The position numbers were made by a program, and so were the translations under genes. The notes beneath the pieces were generated by a model. It saw only the letters and a list, made by a program, of their open reading frames with translations, had not been told where the DNA came from and ran no database searches. A DNA stretch of 64,000 bases from Yponomeuta sedellus (taxonomy: Eukaryota > Arthropoda > Insecta > Lepidoptera > Yponomeutidae). Position 1 is the first letter of the stretch. Each line of letters begins with the position of its first letter. Positions 23,869-35,965 of the stretch are shown here, one piece after another. The stretch spans positions 17,227,143-17,291,142 of the forward strand of contig OW203724.1 of NCBI GenBank assembly GCA_934045075.1, in the 5' to 3' direction.

Positions 23869-24762
23869 TCACTTGCCGAGGATGATCTTGCGAGACGCAC
23901 CAAAGTTTTGGCCAGACTGTGTGGCCAACTGGTTGGTGCCAGCCTGGAGGCCGATGACCGTTTGGCCGGCCCTCAGGACGTCCTCGCTGAATTCACGACG
24001 ATTTTCCTCAGAGGGCTTAGGGCCCAAGCAGGGGCCGCGCCATTCCGGGTGCTTGTAGGCCTGAGAAAACAGAAAGGTTGGTCTCGTCAAAGGTTTGGTT
24101 TACCTCAATTTCACAACTAGACTCAGCTTCCAAAGGATTTCGGCCGTTGATAAAATAACAAAGAAATTTGTAATTACCGTTCTGCCAATAGCGAAGATGG
24201 TCTGCGTAACTAGAGTGATATTCTTCTGGTCCCAGAGGTCAGTGGTCTGGAAGAGGTCAGTGTCAGGCACTCCATACTTGATGCACGCTTTTTGGAACCT
24301 GACAACAAAACAAAGTTGGTGTGAGTGAATTCACATGGCGGTGTTTACATTGGAAGTCCGGTTGGAAGTAGATGTGGCAAAATGGTAGAAGTACTAGGCG
24401 GGCATGAACGTCGCGGCGCAAATATTCGCAAACATTAGAATCGCACAACTCAACACAGACTCCGGCCGAATTTGATCTCCGAGCCGACGCACGGTTGCGT
24501 CAGGCAGATGGATATTGTATTAGGCGCTCAGAAGTACCAAGGAGACTACTCACTGGCTGATGTTATCCATGAACTTGTAATCTCCGCCCGAGATGTTTAC
24601 TTTGGTGATGATGCCAGGCTGAAGTCTGTTCATCAGTTTGCAAAGTATGATGCCGTCGCGGAGGGCCAGCTCGTAGGGCATAGGCGGGAACCTTTCGCCG
24701 ATAACGCATTCGATCCACTGCTGGGCTTCCGCCTCTTTCTCGGGCTCCCGCTTGCCGGCGCA
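23869..24762 (-). CDS. Mp20: Muscle protein 20 (calponin/transgelin family), exons 2-4
   Basis: An actin-binding muscle protein by family knowledge. Exons in transcript order: 24554-24762, 24178-24298 and 23869-24060, ending with TGA at 23869-23871. The first holds the start of a calponin-homology domain (EKEAEAQQWIECVIGERFP, DGIILCKLMNRLQPG). The second gives FQKACIKYGVPDTDLFQTTDLW. The last carries YKHPEW, LGPKP and one calponin-type repeat (GLQAGTNQLATQSGQNFGAS), ending ILGK as in Drosophila Mp20. Exon phases agree (2, then 0). The first coding exon is not next to this block: exon 2 opens in phase 0 at Cys-Ala-Gly-Lys-Arg. A 24-nt candidate first exon at 60168-60191 would make 181 residues, close to the family length of about 184. 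Tandem AATAAA signals lie near 23601-23610. Confidence 0.93.
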
Positions 24763-24851
24763 CTGGAAAAGGACAGATATAGTTCGTTATGTGATTGATA
24801 ATACTAATAATGATAATAATAATAATAACTTCCATACAACACAATATTTAC

Positions 24852-25014
24852 GTGGTGCCAAACTAGGATACCCTGTACTATGGTAATCAGGCAAGGACGT
24901 CACAAACATGAAAACACACCCAGACTGGTGCCACTGGTACAAATGTGGGAATCGAACCCACGACCTCTGTCTTGGTACTCAAGCGCCTTAACGGCTAGAC
25001 CAACGAGGCAGTCG
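24852..25014 (-). mobile_element. tRNA-derived SINE (family 1 relative)
   Basis: Head TGCCTCGTTGGTCTAGCCGT with B box GGTTCGATTCCC; the body shares CAGGGTATCCTAGTTTGG with family 1. Body-only fragments occur near 1236-1330, 6229-6265, 11345-11505 and 39228-39330. Confidence 0.7.
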
Positions 25015-25783
25015 TATTATGTGGTGATCATACTTAACTCTAAAGTGTTTTTTCTAGAATAAAAGGGCCTTAATTGAGATTGTAATAATTGCTGCTACGC
25101 CCGTAATATAATGGGATAATAGTCAGCTTGATGCTTAATTGATTCTCTAGATTTGCATAACACATTTACTCCCGGTTTCTCGGTTTCGGATTTCCACAAT
25201 TCTTTTTTTGTTCGAACAGATAGAACAAAAAAAAGGGAACTTCGACCACTAAGTGGTTAAGATTTGACGAAATTATGCGAGAACATAAAAAAAAGGAATA
25301 TACGCGTCGAATAGCGATACTCCTCCGTTTTTAGAAGCCGCTTAAAAAGTGAGGTGGTACGGAACCTTCGGTGCGCTAGTCCTACTTACACTTAGCCGGT
25401 TTTTTTAGCATGCAGTTTGAGCAACTTACATCTGTTAACAGTAGATTATTAGACTGTTAGCGTACGAAAAATAGGAGTTTAGCCTACTACGGTATTTAAG
25501 GCCTGTACTGACAGCGTTACGTAATTTTAAACAGATTTTCTCGACAAACTACCTACAGCCTTACCGCAATCTGTAGCTAAGTCTGGTCTAAGAAATCTAG
25601 ATTGTCCCAACCAACACTGGTCCACTGGTTTGGCTTATGACATTTGGCACAAGGGCGTTGGACGAGTTACACTTTACTACTTTTTTGAGGTCGTAGGGCC
25701 ACTTATTTACAGACTGTCTGACTGTCAGACACGTCAGGACTGAGACGAAAACAGTGATAAAGGTAAAGATGTAATCACAGATT

Positions 25784-26113
25784 ATCCTACTAACATTATA
25801 AACGCGAAAGTTTGTAAGTATGATGGATGTATGAATGGATGGATGTGTGTTGCTCTTTCACGAGAAAACTTCTGAATGGATTTTATTGAAACTTTATAAT
25901 AATATAGCTTATCCATCAGAATAACACATAGGCTACAATTTATGAGGATATTGTGTGAATCGTCCAAAATATGGCGATAAATGTCAAGTAAGTAGAAAAA
26001 AATCTAACATCTGCGAGCTATTCTGGCGTGCGCTGCCAAAACCTTTTGTACGCCGCGGTAATATAAGCTACTCGAAATACTTATCGTGCGCAGACGAAGT
26101 CGCGGGCACCAGC
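25784..26113 (+). mobile_element. Lep1-like non-autonomous Helitron
   Basis: It begins TCCTACTAACATTATAAACG and ends GAAGTCGCGGGCACCAGC, the paired termini of the Lep1 group found in many Lepidoptera. There is no coding capacity. It lies between Mp20 and the LINE-tail array. Confidence 0.7.
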
Positions 26114-26142
26114 CATTTTACAAATATATGTAAATAATCGTC

Positions 26143-26452
26143 ACCAGTCACTAGGCAGTAACTAAAAGAGGAAAGCCGAAGATCGGGCTCAGGGGCGCGT
26201 CATGGGAGAGGCCTATGTCAAGAAGTAGACTGACATCGGCTGATTATGATTTACAAATATTTTACACAATGGGGGCAGTGACTGGAAGAAAAGAGCCGAA
26301 GATTGGGCTCAGGGGCGCATCATGGGAGAGGCCTATGTCTGGCAGTGAACTGACACCGGCTGTTTATGATTTACAAATATAACACAATGATGGGCAGTGA
26401 ATGGAAGAAAAGAGCCGAAGATCGGGCTCAGTGACGTGACTTGGGAGAGGCG
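26143..26452 (+). repeat. Tandem copies of a LINE 3' end (about 118-bp units)
   Basis: Three head-to-tail units each encode the end of a LINE reverse-transcriptase ORF (WKKRAEDWAQGRIMGEAYV, then stop) followed by the tail CTGACATCGGCTGATTATGA. Units start near 26145, 26273 and 26391. The third is split by the pogo-like element and resumes at 28288-28335. A related fragment lies on the minus strand near 6610-6700. Confidence 0.75.
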
Positions 26453-26454
26453 TA

Positions 26455-28287
26455 AGGTACATGAGGGTATTAAGGCCTAGCTAAGGGAAATTTGTCATAA
26501 AATAAATACATTTAATGTAATCAACTATATTTATTAGGTAATCAGTCGTTCAATTAAGCAACTACAAAATTAAAACAAAAAATAGCAACTTTTGCATAAA
26601 ACTTAAGTAAAATTAAACATTTTTTAAAACACTCTCAATAGGCCTTATTAAAATTAGGTAGGGTAATAAAGCCTACTGCTTAAACTTCTTAGATAATTAA
26701 CTTAAATCAAATAATTTGATACTTGACATCAATTATCATTCAGTCAAAGGTATTACAGTACTATAGCAGTCTAAGAATTAAATCATTAGCCTCGTCTAAC
26801 ATCCACCAGGGCACACGAAGTCATCAGAATCATCCACTGTCAATCCGACACACTCCTCATGATACCACTTGAAGCATTTAGAGCACTGCCTCGTGTCATT
26901 CTTATGGTTTTCTTCACAGGCATGACAGTACCAACTCTCTTGAGTATCTGCAGCGTCCTTGGTTCTAGTAGATCCGCGAGATGACTTTCTTGTATTTGCT
27001 TTTCAGTTTTTTTTATTTTTGAATTTTCAGAGTCCCCTCTCTTTCCCTTGTTTTGTTTCTTCTTCTGTAATGTATTTTTATTCCCTGCATTTTTTTTCTT
27101 ACCTTCGTTGTATTTCTCAAAAAGATCTTTAGTCACTGGAGTCCCTCGATAATTAATACCCTTACGTCGGACAGAAGGTGTTCTTTCTTGAATCATAGCA
27201 GGTGTGGGCATGAGATCATGAAACCCAGATTTTATTTGATCTTTTCCTCTGTTTAGTTGAGCAAGTGGCACATCTTCTTCAGAATCACTTGAAGAAGTTC
27301 CATAAATTTGGCGATAATAGCTGCGTTTTGCCGGTGATTGGCTTGGACTCTGCTGATTCGGTGATGCCTGTGATAAAAACTTAGCTGGCGACCTAAAACT
27401 TGTAGAAGGTTCAGGAGTCTTCGATCGGGAATAATCAGGAAGTGGCACATTCTCTTTTCCGACATCAGCTGTTAAATTATTTGAAGGATTTGACAGAGAC
27501 CTTCCATCAGCTTCTGGGGTGTTTTGCCTAGCATAATTCTCATTCTCTTCTACGAAGTCAGGCATTACACTTCCGATAATTGATGGCGATTCAAGTTCCC
27601 GAGTTTTCTGTTCGCCATCAGCAGGCTCATTATTCCTCTCTGTACTGAGCGAACAGCTGAGACCAGGTCATCTTGTGACCACAATGCTCGCTAAGGAGGC
27701 ATTGTGATCGTAGGAACTGCAAACAAATACAAGTATAATAAAGCCTACTGCACATTTTTTTCAATATCCGTAATTATATATTATCTGTAGGTTAGGTATA
27801 TACGACAAATGAACGAAATCAAATTCACTTAAAAAAAAAACTCGCAATAGGTATGAATAGAACCCAGAAGTATAATAAGGCCTACTACAAAATTTTAGAG
27901 GCCTTATTACCCATGGACTAAGTATTTATGGAAAACGAAATAAATACAATTTGAACTGTATCACGTTAATAAATAAGTCAATATGGGACAAGCGTTAGTT
28001 AACACTAATACAGAAAGTAATTGCAAGTAGAAAAGCATAATAATATAGTAAATATATACCTTTTACCAGAGCCAAAATTTATTAAATCGTGACGTGCGCC
28101 TACCCACGACCACGTTTAACTTGCCACTGACGGGAGGGGGTGAGGTATCAGCGTTTGCCGCCGTGTGTCGCTTTATACATGTTATATGCATGTGTGAGTG
28201 CGACCTTGAGCGCAAAATCGTATTATAAACAAGATTTTTGAAGTTTAGGCCTTATTAGCCGACAGGCCTTAATACCCTCATGTACCT
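26455..28287 (-). mobile_element. pogo/Tc1-mariner-like non-autonomous element with TA target duplication
   Basis: Near-identical terminal inverted repeats (AGGTACATGAGGGTATTAAG on the left and its complement on the right, about 24 bp) are bounded by TA at 26453-26454 and 28288-28289. The flanks rejoin into one unit of the adjacent LINE-tail array, which confirms the boundaries. The interior holds only a 3' coding segment on the minus strand, with no DDE core. Words related to AATAAGGCCTA recur inside both ends (about 26645, 26662, 27737, 27873, 27898 and 28250), as expected of subterminal transposase-binding sites. Size is 1833 bp. Confidence 0.85.
26796..27657 (-). pseudogene. Truncated pogo/tigger-type transposase tail with a PHD-like zinc finger
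   Basis: A minus-strand frame of about 270 codons runs from near 27657. It is Ser/Pro/Lys-rich and low complexity (SPNQQSPSQSPAKRS, SSSDSEEDVPLAQL, then Lys-rich KKKQNKGKRG). Near 26990-27030 a frameshift separates it from a cysteine-rich tail in another frame: WYCHACEENHK, then RQCSKCFKWYHEECVGL and FVCPGGC, ending TAG at 26796. The C4-H-C spacing is PHD-like, a C-terminal feature of several pogo-type transposases. Upstream the frame closes, and a possible acceptor sits at 27717, so this looks like a last exon. The helix-turn-helix and DDE parts are missing. Confidence 0.65.
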
Positions 28288-28340
28288 TATGTCAAGCAGT
28301 AGACTGACATCGGCTGATTATGATTTACATATATTATACA
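28288..28340 (+). repeat. Right part of the third LINE-tail unit, displaced by the pogo-like insertion
   Basis: TATGTCAAGCAGTAGACTGA and the following bases continue the unit interrupted at 26452. This gives the empty-site sequence needed to define the transposon ends. Confidence 0.75.
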
Positions 28341-28562
28341 ATTATCTTTTTGAGAAATGCAATTTGCCACAGTGAATTATGAAGCCCTTGCTCCCGAACT
28401 AAAAAACCTGTGGGACAGGAGCAAGTGTCTTCCCCTAACCAAGTGCTACAGTTGAATGCAAGTTAGTGCTAAACAGTGCACCAAACAAAATATAAAATAA
28501 AAAGTAAGTCTTAAAGAAATCTGGGCCGGCTGTGAGGAGTGGCGAAATCGTATGATGACATC

Positions 28563-28832
28563 AACCCTTTGTATGTCCCCACAGTGAGGGCACAGGTCTC
28601 TTCCCGCGTCGCAAAAAGTTTAGGTCATACCCCACCACGAGGGCCAAATCCGGGTTGGTAGAGGATTGTAACACAGTAGCGGGCCTTACTATCACATGTT
28701 ATCAAGCCGCCCATAAGGCCTCCAACATGGTTTAACGTCTGCCATAACATGACAGCCGACACCAAAGGCTTAACGTGCTTAACCCAAGTGATTGATTCTA
28801 ATCACTCGGTTCCACTAGGCCACGAACGCTTC
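28563..28832 (-). repeat. Family A copy
   Basis: CCTTTGTATGTCCCCACAGT through GGTTCCACTAGGCCACGAAC; internally shortened. Confidence 0.7.
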
Positions 28833-28875
28833 GTATCATATTAATGCAATAACTGTAGAGAAATTAAAATATCTA

Positions 28876-28931
28876 GAAACCCTCATTGATATTCGACTTG
28901 AGTTATCAAGTCGAATATCAATGAGGGTTTC
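28876..28931. repeat. Perfect 24-bp-arm hairpin
   Basis: The arm begins GAAACCCTCATTGATATTCG; loop of 8 nt, no mismatch. Confidence 0.9.
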
Positions 28932-29979
28932 CCCGACATATGCCCTACGATCCATTTTCACACTGGCATCTAGCCAAGCAGCATCGTATTTGAAGAGCTC
29001 CTAACTTTGGAAGTACAGTGGACAGAAAAGCATGCACTTTCAAAGAGCTGCCGTCTGTATACATTTGAGTCTAATTCCAGATTAAACTGGTGGTATGTTG
29101 AGACTATGTTTGTAATTTTAATGCTTTTTAGGGTTCTTCAGTCTCCAAGGAACCCTAGTTTCCGCCTGTCTGTCCGCTGCTAGCCGCAGCATAGAGACGA
29201 GTACTAAAATGCTGAAATTTAGCATAGGTATACAATGTATATTAATCCCACCTACAAAGCGGCAGAAAAAACACTTAGGGGCATAATTTTTTGTAGCCTA
29301 CAATATAGATAGATAAAGAACACTTTATTGGACAGCCATAAAGAAATAAATATTGCAAATAAATCATATATTTATTAGTAAAAAAATAATACCTATACGT
29401 CCCCTGTACCTAAATGAGGGATACCATTTTTTGTTCCCTACAACATTGAGAAATAGAGAATACTTTATGGCACAAACGAAAATTAAAGGATAATTACAAA
29501 AAATATTCCTGAATATTCATTAATATGTATTTTTTAAAATATGTATTACTAGAAAATATTTATTGCACAACGTAGTATGGGGTATCATTGGATGTGTCGT
29601 TTAAAAACACTGTGGGTAATACCTATTGCATTATGTAACACACAGTATGAACTAGTACGAACTAGTTTTCACAGTCATTTCACATGATTAATGCCCTCAC
29701 CGACGGAGACACCGAAAACAGCACTTTAATTAAAAAGCTAAACAAAACGAAATGTCAATTTTTCATCGCGCCTATTTCCGTTGAATGTGAGAGACTTTTT
29801 ATTTTTCCCGCGGTCAACGTCTGTTTAAAAGTATTCCTGAAACTGTGAGGTTTTCGTTTTATTTTTTAACGGCTTCTTGGACTGGCTCGACATGTTAATT
29901 TTATTAAGATAGTGTGAACCACTTTACATTATATAGGTTTAGTACGTTTATGTAGGTAGATTGTGCCTACATAAACCAT

Positions 29980-30125
29980 TGTTGCCGTCTTCAAGTGGCA
30001 AGCAATGACAGTGCCCTATAGTTATGGTTAAAATAACAATACCTACGTACTAACACTACAATAAGATTACTCACAAATTTATATGATTTTTTTATATTTG
30101 AAATAAAGGAATTGAATTGAATTAT
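29980..30125 (+). repeat. LINE 3' tail
   Basis: It ends in GAAATAAAGGAATTGAATTG, the short-repeat tail of a lepidopteran LINE; no coding part is recognisable. Confidence 0.4.
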
Positions 30126-31059
30126 ATTTCATGATGAGGTTCTGATAGAAAATTGCGTTTTTTGTTACGCTGTCTTGCCGTCGCCGTTTCTGAATTGAGT
30201 GAGTATTTACTTGAATTTTTTACCTAAATTCTTGAGTATCTATCTGACTCGTTCAGTTGAAAAAAATTAAATGTTGTAGGTTTGTACCTCAAACTAAAAC
30301 TAGAAACTTTTGATCGTGAGATTGCAAAATAACTGCCAAAAACAGTGAAACTGATATAGTTTCACTTTTTTTGCTGTTATAATAAAAAAAATATATTTTA
30401 CAGAAATTGTTTTAGACCAGCAGTGGATTTCAGATTTCAGTCGATGATGGGCGTCAATACTTCGCTTAAAGAATAATCCAAAAGCCGGTGTACAGTGCGT
30501 AAGCGTTAACCTAAGAAATTCCTTCAGAAATGTGTTCAGGTTGCCCAGAGAGTGTATACTACAAAAGTTGTAGGAAATTGTTTTAGCTTTCATTACGTAG
30601 AAGACACTTATTCTCTGTTACGCACCACTTTAAAGATATAACGAAAAACTTAAAAGTGGTAACTTTAACCCCCAGGCGGATTCTTAGTATGTATACCCTA
30701 TGGGCATCTTGTACAAACTCCTAAAGAAACTGCTTAGGTTCCAGCTCACGCACTCTACACCTGCTTTGTTCAGTGGACTACAATTGTTATTGTTGCATAT
30801 TATTATTGGTGTTTAGTTTACATTACTATCAAGAATTTTTAATTGGTTTTCCCCGAATGGCCAAGGGTGCCCATCCACGAATTTAATTTTCCTCACTTTT
30901 TGTTACTTTTTTTTTTACTTGATAAAGCGAGGTAATGCTTGTCAGGATCGATCGTGTGGAATAACAAGTTCTCCTCTCCAGGATATAGCCGTGAGTTTAT
31001 GTATAATATACATATAATTGCACATATTATGTGCATAATGTTATATGCACATATATATA

Positions 31060-31250
31060 ATGTAGCTGACCCAGCGAACTTCGTACCGCCTAACAGTCGA
31101 TTTATTAATTTTTATTTTATTTTTCTCTCCGTAAGAACTATTCTCGTACTTCAAGGAATATTCCAAAAAAAAGAATTAGCAAAATCGGTTCAGCTGATCT
31201 CGTGATTTGCGCTTACCAACACATTCCGCGATTCATTTTTATATTATAGA
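31060..31250 (-). mobile_element. Helitron-like fragment (AGCTGACCCAGCGAACTTCG end)
   Basis: TGTAGCTGACCCAGCGAACT is a widespread lepidopteran repeat terminus in reverse orientation; the fragment ends near TTTTTATATTATAG. Shorter relatives lie at 40920-40960 and 58970-59020. Confidence 0.4.
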
Positions 31251-32504
31251 AATATGCTTATGTTAAGATATTGGCGACTCGGGTAGTAACCACTCAGACG
31301 CTGTCTGATACATTAAAATACATTTTAGACGGACAGTCTAACTACGAAATAAATCTTACCCAATTCATTTTATAACATGCTCTAAAATTCTAGCTAATGT
31401 TCATCGTGGGCGTTTGTTATGATTTCAAATTCTCACAGATAAAATATCAACGTGCGTGTCAAGGAGTAGCAACTATTAATAAAAAAAAAATTAAAAATTT
31501 TAAAAAAAATATTCTTATTCTTCTACTGTTGGTCGCAATAAATACATTTTTACTTTTACTTTACTTACTTTAATTTATCATGACACAAGTCATTAAGTGC
31601 AGGAAGTATATATTCTCAAATCATATAGAAGGGAACAACGAAATGGTGAAATTAAAAATGACGCGACGTAGTCCAAACGGTGTAAATACAAATTGACTCT
31701 AACTACATGACAGAAGGTTGACAGTTAATACTGTGACAAGACTATTAGGTGAAGCTAGTTTACACATTAAAAATCATAGTACATAGTGACCTAGTTTGTT
31801 AGTATATTTTCGACATGTCATAATAATAAACATACATTTTTGTCACACATTGCCTACCTTTAAAAATAATGTTTGTACTTTTCTAAGTGTGTACGAGTAT
31901 TATGTTTGTATAAATAATAAAATTTCTTTAAGTACACGCACATATGTAGTTTTAGCCGAATTGCCACTAACATTTTTCGAAGATCGTACGATCGAATCGA
32001 GTCGAAGATAAACGTCAAGCTTGCCATCTACAAGACAACTTGTAAAATGTGCAGTACCTGAAATACCGTAATGAGTACTTGACTCAAACTTGGATTGGAG
32101 TGGATTTTTTTTTCTCCTAGAAGAAAGGTTGTATTCAAAGTGTATTTGCATAAAGCCGAGAAAAAACTCAAAAACAAAAGTTATTTACTACCAGTAATTT
32201 TCTCAGTTTGATACAAACAATGAACTTGCAAAACGAAATATATGAAATATACGAAATATTATGAATTTGCACCTTTAAGAGAAAACCCTGTATATACATG
32301 TGTAAATTGTTCGCGACGAATCGAATACAAACTTTATAGCAGTGTGTGCCTTAAGTCACAAACTTTTTATACGAGTGAGACTAAACGTCAAACAACCGAT
32401 GGATAGTTTCATCTAGGTTCGAATATGGGGCCTTCTGTCATGTTTATGTAGAATCCGGCCGCGTATGTTGATGTTTTTAGTTATGATGTGTTTACAGAAG
32501 AGGC

Positions 32505-32646
32505 AGAGGAAGCTCGGGCGGGCCGCCCGCCTCCGCGGCCGACTGGGCGGGCGGGAGCGGCGCCCGCGCAGTCCAGAACTTGAACTCACCCAGGAAGGTG
32601 CTCCTAGTGTAAAAACGCTGCCACTCTGTGATACGTATCGTGCAAA
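32505..32646 (+). promoter_or_regulatory. GC-rich 5' leader/promoter-proximal block of the CG5023-like gene
   Basis: Around 32510-32580 the sequence is unusually GC-rich (runs such as GGGCGGGCGGGAGCGGCGCC) in an otherwise AT-rich window, and it ends just before the first ATG of the calponin-like gene. An upstream ATG at 32465 opens a frame that runs through the true start in another frame and stops at 32656. It is probably 5' UTR or a core promoter; no clear TATA was seen. Confidence 0.45.
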
Positions 32647-35146
32647 ATGGCCGTAAGTCTACTATTTCTTGGTCCTTTCTACGAATTTTCTTCGTGGAAT
32701 TATGGAAGTGAATTTGTTTTAGTGATTTCGTCGAAAGTTCTGCTAGAGTTAAACAAACGTTTCTTTTGACGAGGTCGATTGTGTCATAGAAGATGTTTAC
32801 TTGCTTCAGAAAAAAACTCGTGTCTTGTCATGACATTAACAACTATGGCCCTTACATAAATGCAGCCTATTACTTCATAATACTCATGTGACTTGCTTTA
32901 TAATTAAGGAGTGGCGCTCATTAACAATAGTAGAATGTCATTAGTTTAGATGTCAAACGGGCGGCGTTCTGACGTCAATGCAGCGTTCATATATCTGTAG
33001 AGATTAACGGCTCGTGCGCATACGCAGCTGCCGCCCGCCATCAATGGGACATGAAATAGATCTATACAGAAGATTCCCTCTAAAAAGAAACAAAAAAATC
33101 TTTAAAAAATCAAAGCCCTTATCAATCAGACATCTCGTCTCGTCACACAGAACAAAGAAGATTAGAGGCCCAATCACAAATTAATTTGGTTTACGTTCCT
33201 ACCCATACTTAAAAGCACAGACTGATACACAAAAATATTTTTTGATGACGAAATAAATGTTAAATATACCTATTCCAAAACAAGTATTCAAGAATGGTCC
33301 TCCAGCCATTCAAGAAAACTTTTCACAGTTTACTGCGACGTCGAAAATTCGAGCTGAGTATTCTATCCCTCCTTTTTCTATACTCTCGACCCAAGAAGTT
33401 TCCAGACTGACGCAATACGTGATAACGGCCATCTGCGGGGCTATTCTGGGCCGTGATGCTGGAATCCTCGCCGCCCATCAAACAAGTTGGCACTGGAAGC
33501 GAGGTTTAATGGCGGCCGCTCAATGTTTTTTAAACTGCCAGTACTTTGTTACCGGCTATGTGTATGGCCTCTTTATTGCTAGGCCGGTAATCCTAAATAT
33601 ATTTTAGATTTTTTTGTTTGGGTGGCGAATACTTCTTTTGGGAAAAGGCCTATGGGTGCCGTACAATGGGACGTAATATGTTGGGACTAGATAACAGGGA
33701 TTTAAGTAGAATAGACAACATACACAAGGCAATATTTTGACGAACGATAGTTTTGGGAAATTAGAATTTCAATTTCCCGCCAATTATACAATATTTACTG
33801 GTAGAAGTAGAATAAAGAATTTAATAATAATATTAATATGTCTGCAGATTACGCTTAGTAAGTGACCGAGATAAAAATAATGTATTTTTTTCTAAAGATA
33901 TAAATTTCGACTACAAACTTAGCATAGCCGGAAGAGTATCTACACAATATGAAACATACTCAATAGTTGATATTGTTATAGTTCCGTTATGATATGAGGT
34001 TCAAGGTATTCGATGGAATATACAAGTAGATATTGCATTGTCTATTTCCTCTGTTGCCAGCCCAGGAACAAGGATCAGGAGCAAGAAGTCCTAACATGGA
34101 TCAGCGCGGTCATCGGCGAGCCCCTTCCCAATGGAGCTTACGAAGATATCCTTAAGGATGGCATAATCCTCTGCAAGTTAGCCAATAAGTTGGCTCCAGG
34201 ATCTGTCAAAAAGATCCAGGAGAGAGGCACCAATTTCCAGCTTATGGAGAACATTCAGAGGTAAAGAATGATAGTCCTATTGGCAGGGGCATAAAGGTTT
34301 AAATTCTACTTCGTATACAATCTACGTGCTTTATATCTCCTCACCGTAATTAATTTTGGAATGTTATGTCCATTTAAACTTCTAATAGTGTTCTTTGTTC
34401 TACCCTACCTTGGAAAGTGCTTTCTGTACGTTGAGTGTCGCTCGAGACAGATGGCGACGGACGGTGACGAGACAGACAAAGCCTCTTAAAATACAGAGGG
34501 AAACCGTATAAGATGGTTTGATGGCAATGATAAGATTGTGAAATGTTTTAGGTTCCAAGCTGCGATCAAGAAGTACGGAGTCCCCGAGGAGGAAATTTTC
34601 CAGACAGCTGACTTGTTCGAGAGGCGCAACATTGCCCAAGTCACCCTTTGCTTATACTCTCTGGGTAGAATAGTAAGTAAAATGAAGTAATGTAATATAG
34701 TTTTTATAAGAATAATTTTCGCTACAAATCTTGATCGAACTAGATTGAATAATATCACTCAACTTTTCAAAGATAGGTAGTGAAATACTACAGTTTTGAT
34801 ATATGTAACTATCAAAAGAAAAGTTATAAGAAAATAGAGATCATTCATTGATTATCAAATTCCGAATAAATCACACAAACTTCAACAAGATGAGCAAACA
34901 TAGATCCACAGTCAATTTGAATGTTCCACCTCAATAACGTGAGCTCCAATTCTATAATTTCAGACTCAGAAGCACCCAGAGTACACTGGACCCCAGCTGG
35001 GACCCAAGATGGCTGATAAAAACGAGCGTACCTTCACAGAGGAGCAGTTGAGGGCCCACAACTCGGAATTAAACCTGCAGATGGGCTACAACAAAGGAGC
35101 TTCCCAAGCTGGCTGTGGATCTTTCGGCAACACTCGCCATATGTAA
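32647..35146 (+). CDS. Calponin/transgelin-like muscle protein (CG5023-type), complete
   Basis: An actin-binding protein with one CH domain and one C-terminal calponin-type repeat. Exons: 32647-32652 (only ATG GCC), 34061-34260, 34552-34672 and 34964-35146 with TAA at 35144. The protein is 169 residues. Landmarks: QEQEVLTWISAVIGEPLP and DGIILCKLANKLAPGSVKKI in the CH domain, FQAAIKKYGVPEEEIFQTAD, HPEYTGPQLGPKMADKNER, and the repeat LQMGYNKGASQAG ending GNTRHM. As I recall it, this closely resembles Drosophila CG5023. The two-codon first exon is accepted because ATGGCC|GTAAGT joins in phase 0 to CCCAGGAAC, giving the family start MAPRNK. The sequence upstream is strongly GC-rich. Intron 1 is about 1.4 kb. 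The last two intron positions and phases match those of Mp20. Confidence 0.95.
33257..33607 (+). other. Unrecognised 116-codon open frame inside intron 1
   Basis: An uninterrupted frame inside intron 1 of the calponin-like gene. I recognise no domain. It has a moderately hydrophobic stretch near the middle (VITAICGAILG) and another near the end. The flanks show no splice or poly(A) features. It could be a fragment of an unrecognised transposon or chance. Confidence 0.2.
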
Positions 35147-35965
35147 AACGTCTTTAGAACGAATAACGTAAACTACATAGGTCGGCGGTTTAGTGGGCAA
35201 AACAAGTTATCTATATTAAGAGGTTTCATTAAATGCGATGCTGCTGAAAATGAACGTTTTCAAACTTTCTATGACGTCAAATTAAAAATGCTTAAGCTTC
35301 GGCTCATTTACTCTGTGTCACTAAACTTGTTGCTAAGTAAATTAATCATATATTGTAATCTGAAATCAGTCAAAAATAGTTTCTTTACTTCTATAAAACT
35401 GCTAGTCTTTGGTGTGGATTTGTTTATAAGTAACACATGGGTAAAGACGACTTTGGTCTATTAAGTTCTAAATATCTTGTGTCGTACGCATGCCTAACTG
35501 ATGACTGGGACTTTACTTAATCAAATGTACCGAATGATTTCGGAATACTCAGTATTAAAATTCTATATTTTAAGAACTCTCAAGCTGAGTGGAGATTTCT
35601 GCAAGGTTAACTCGTGTGATAGATTATCGTGTTTCCTTTTAGAGATTTCATAACGCTTCTTTTTAGTTTGTTTCTTTTTGTACTGTAAATAATAAGTTTA
35701 TTATAATAATTGTTTCCTAAAGTTTTTGTTTTATTCTTAAACACAAATCGTAGTTACGTTGCCAGCCTAAACCTTTTATTAATTTGCTGAAGATGCGTCA
35801 AGATTAATTAAAAGGTATCAAAATATAAATTGAAAATTACCTGACGTTATACATTGTCAGTCAGCATTTAAAAAATTGTCACATTTGCATATGACATGCA
35901 TTTTGAATTAAATGAAGTGCCAAGTATTCTTACGACCTTTGCATTAATTTATTAAATGGTTGTTG

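Larger units (their letters stand above)
28933..32460. other. Intergenic, AT-rich, transposon debris
   Basis: Contains a common insect repeat (GGGTTCTTCAGTCTCCAAGG at about 29130), LINE 3' tails with AGAACACTTTATTG at about 29320, the tail at 30125 and a Helitron-like piece at 31060. No gene seen on either strand. Confidence 0.5.

Noticed and set aside
27253..27465. 70-codon minus-strand frame as a gene
   Set aside because: It is a shadow of the longer transposase-tail frame.
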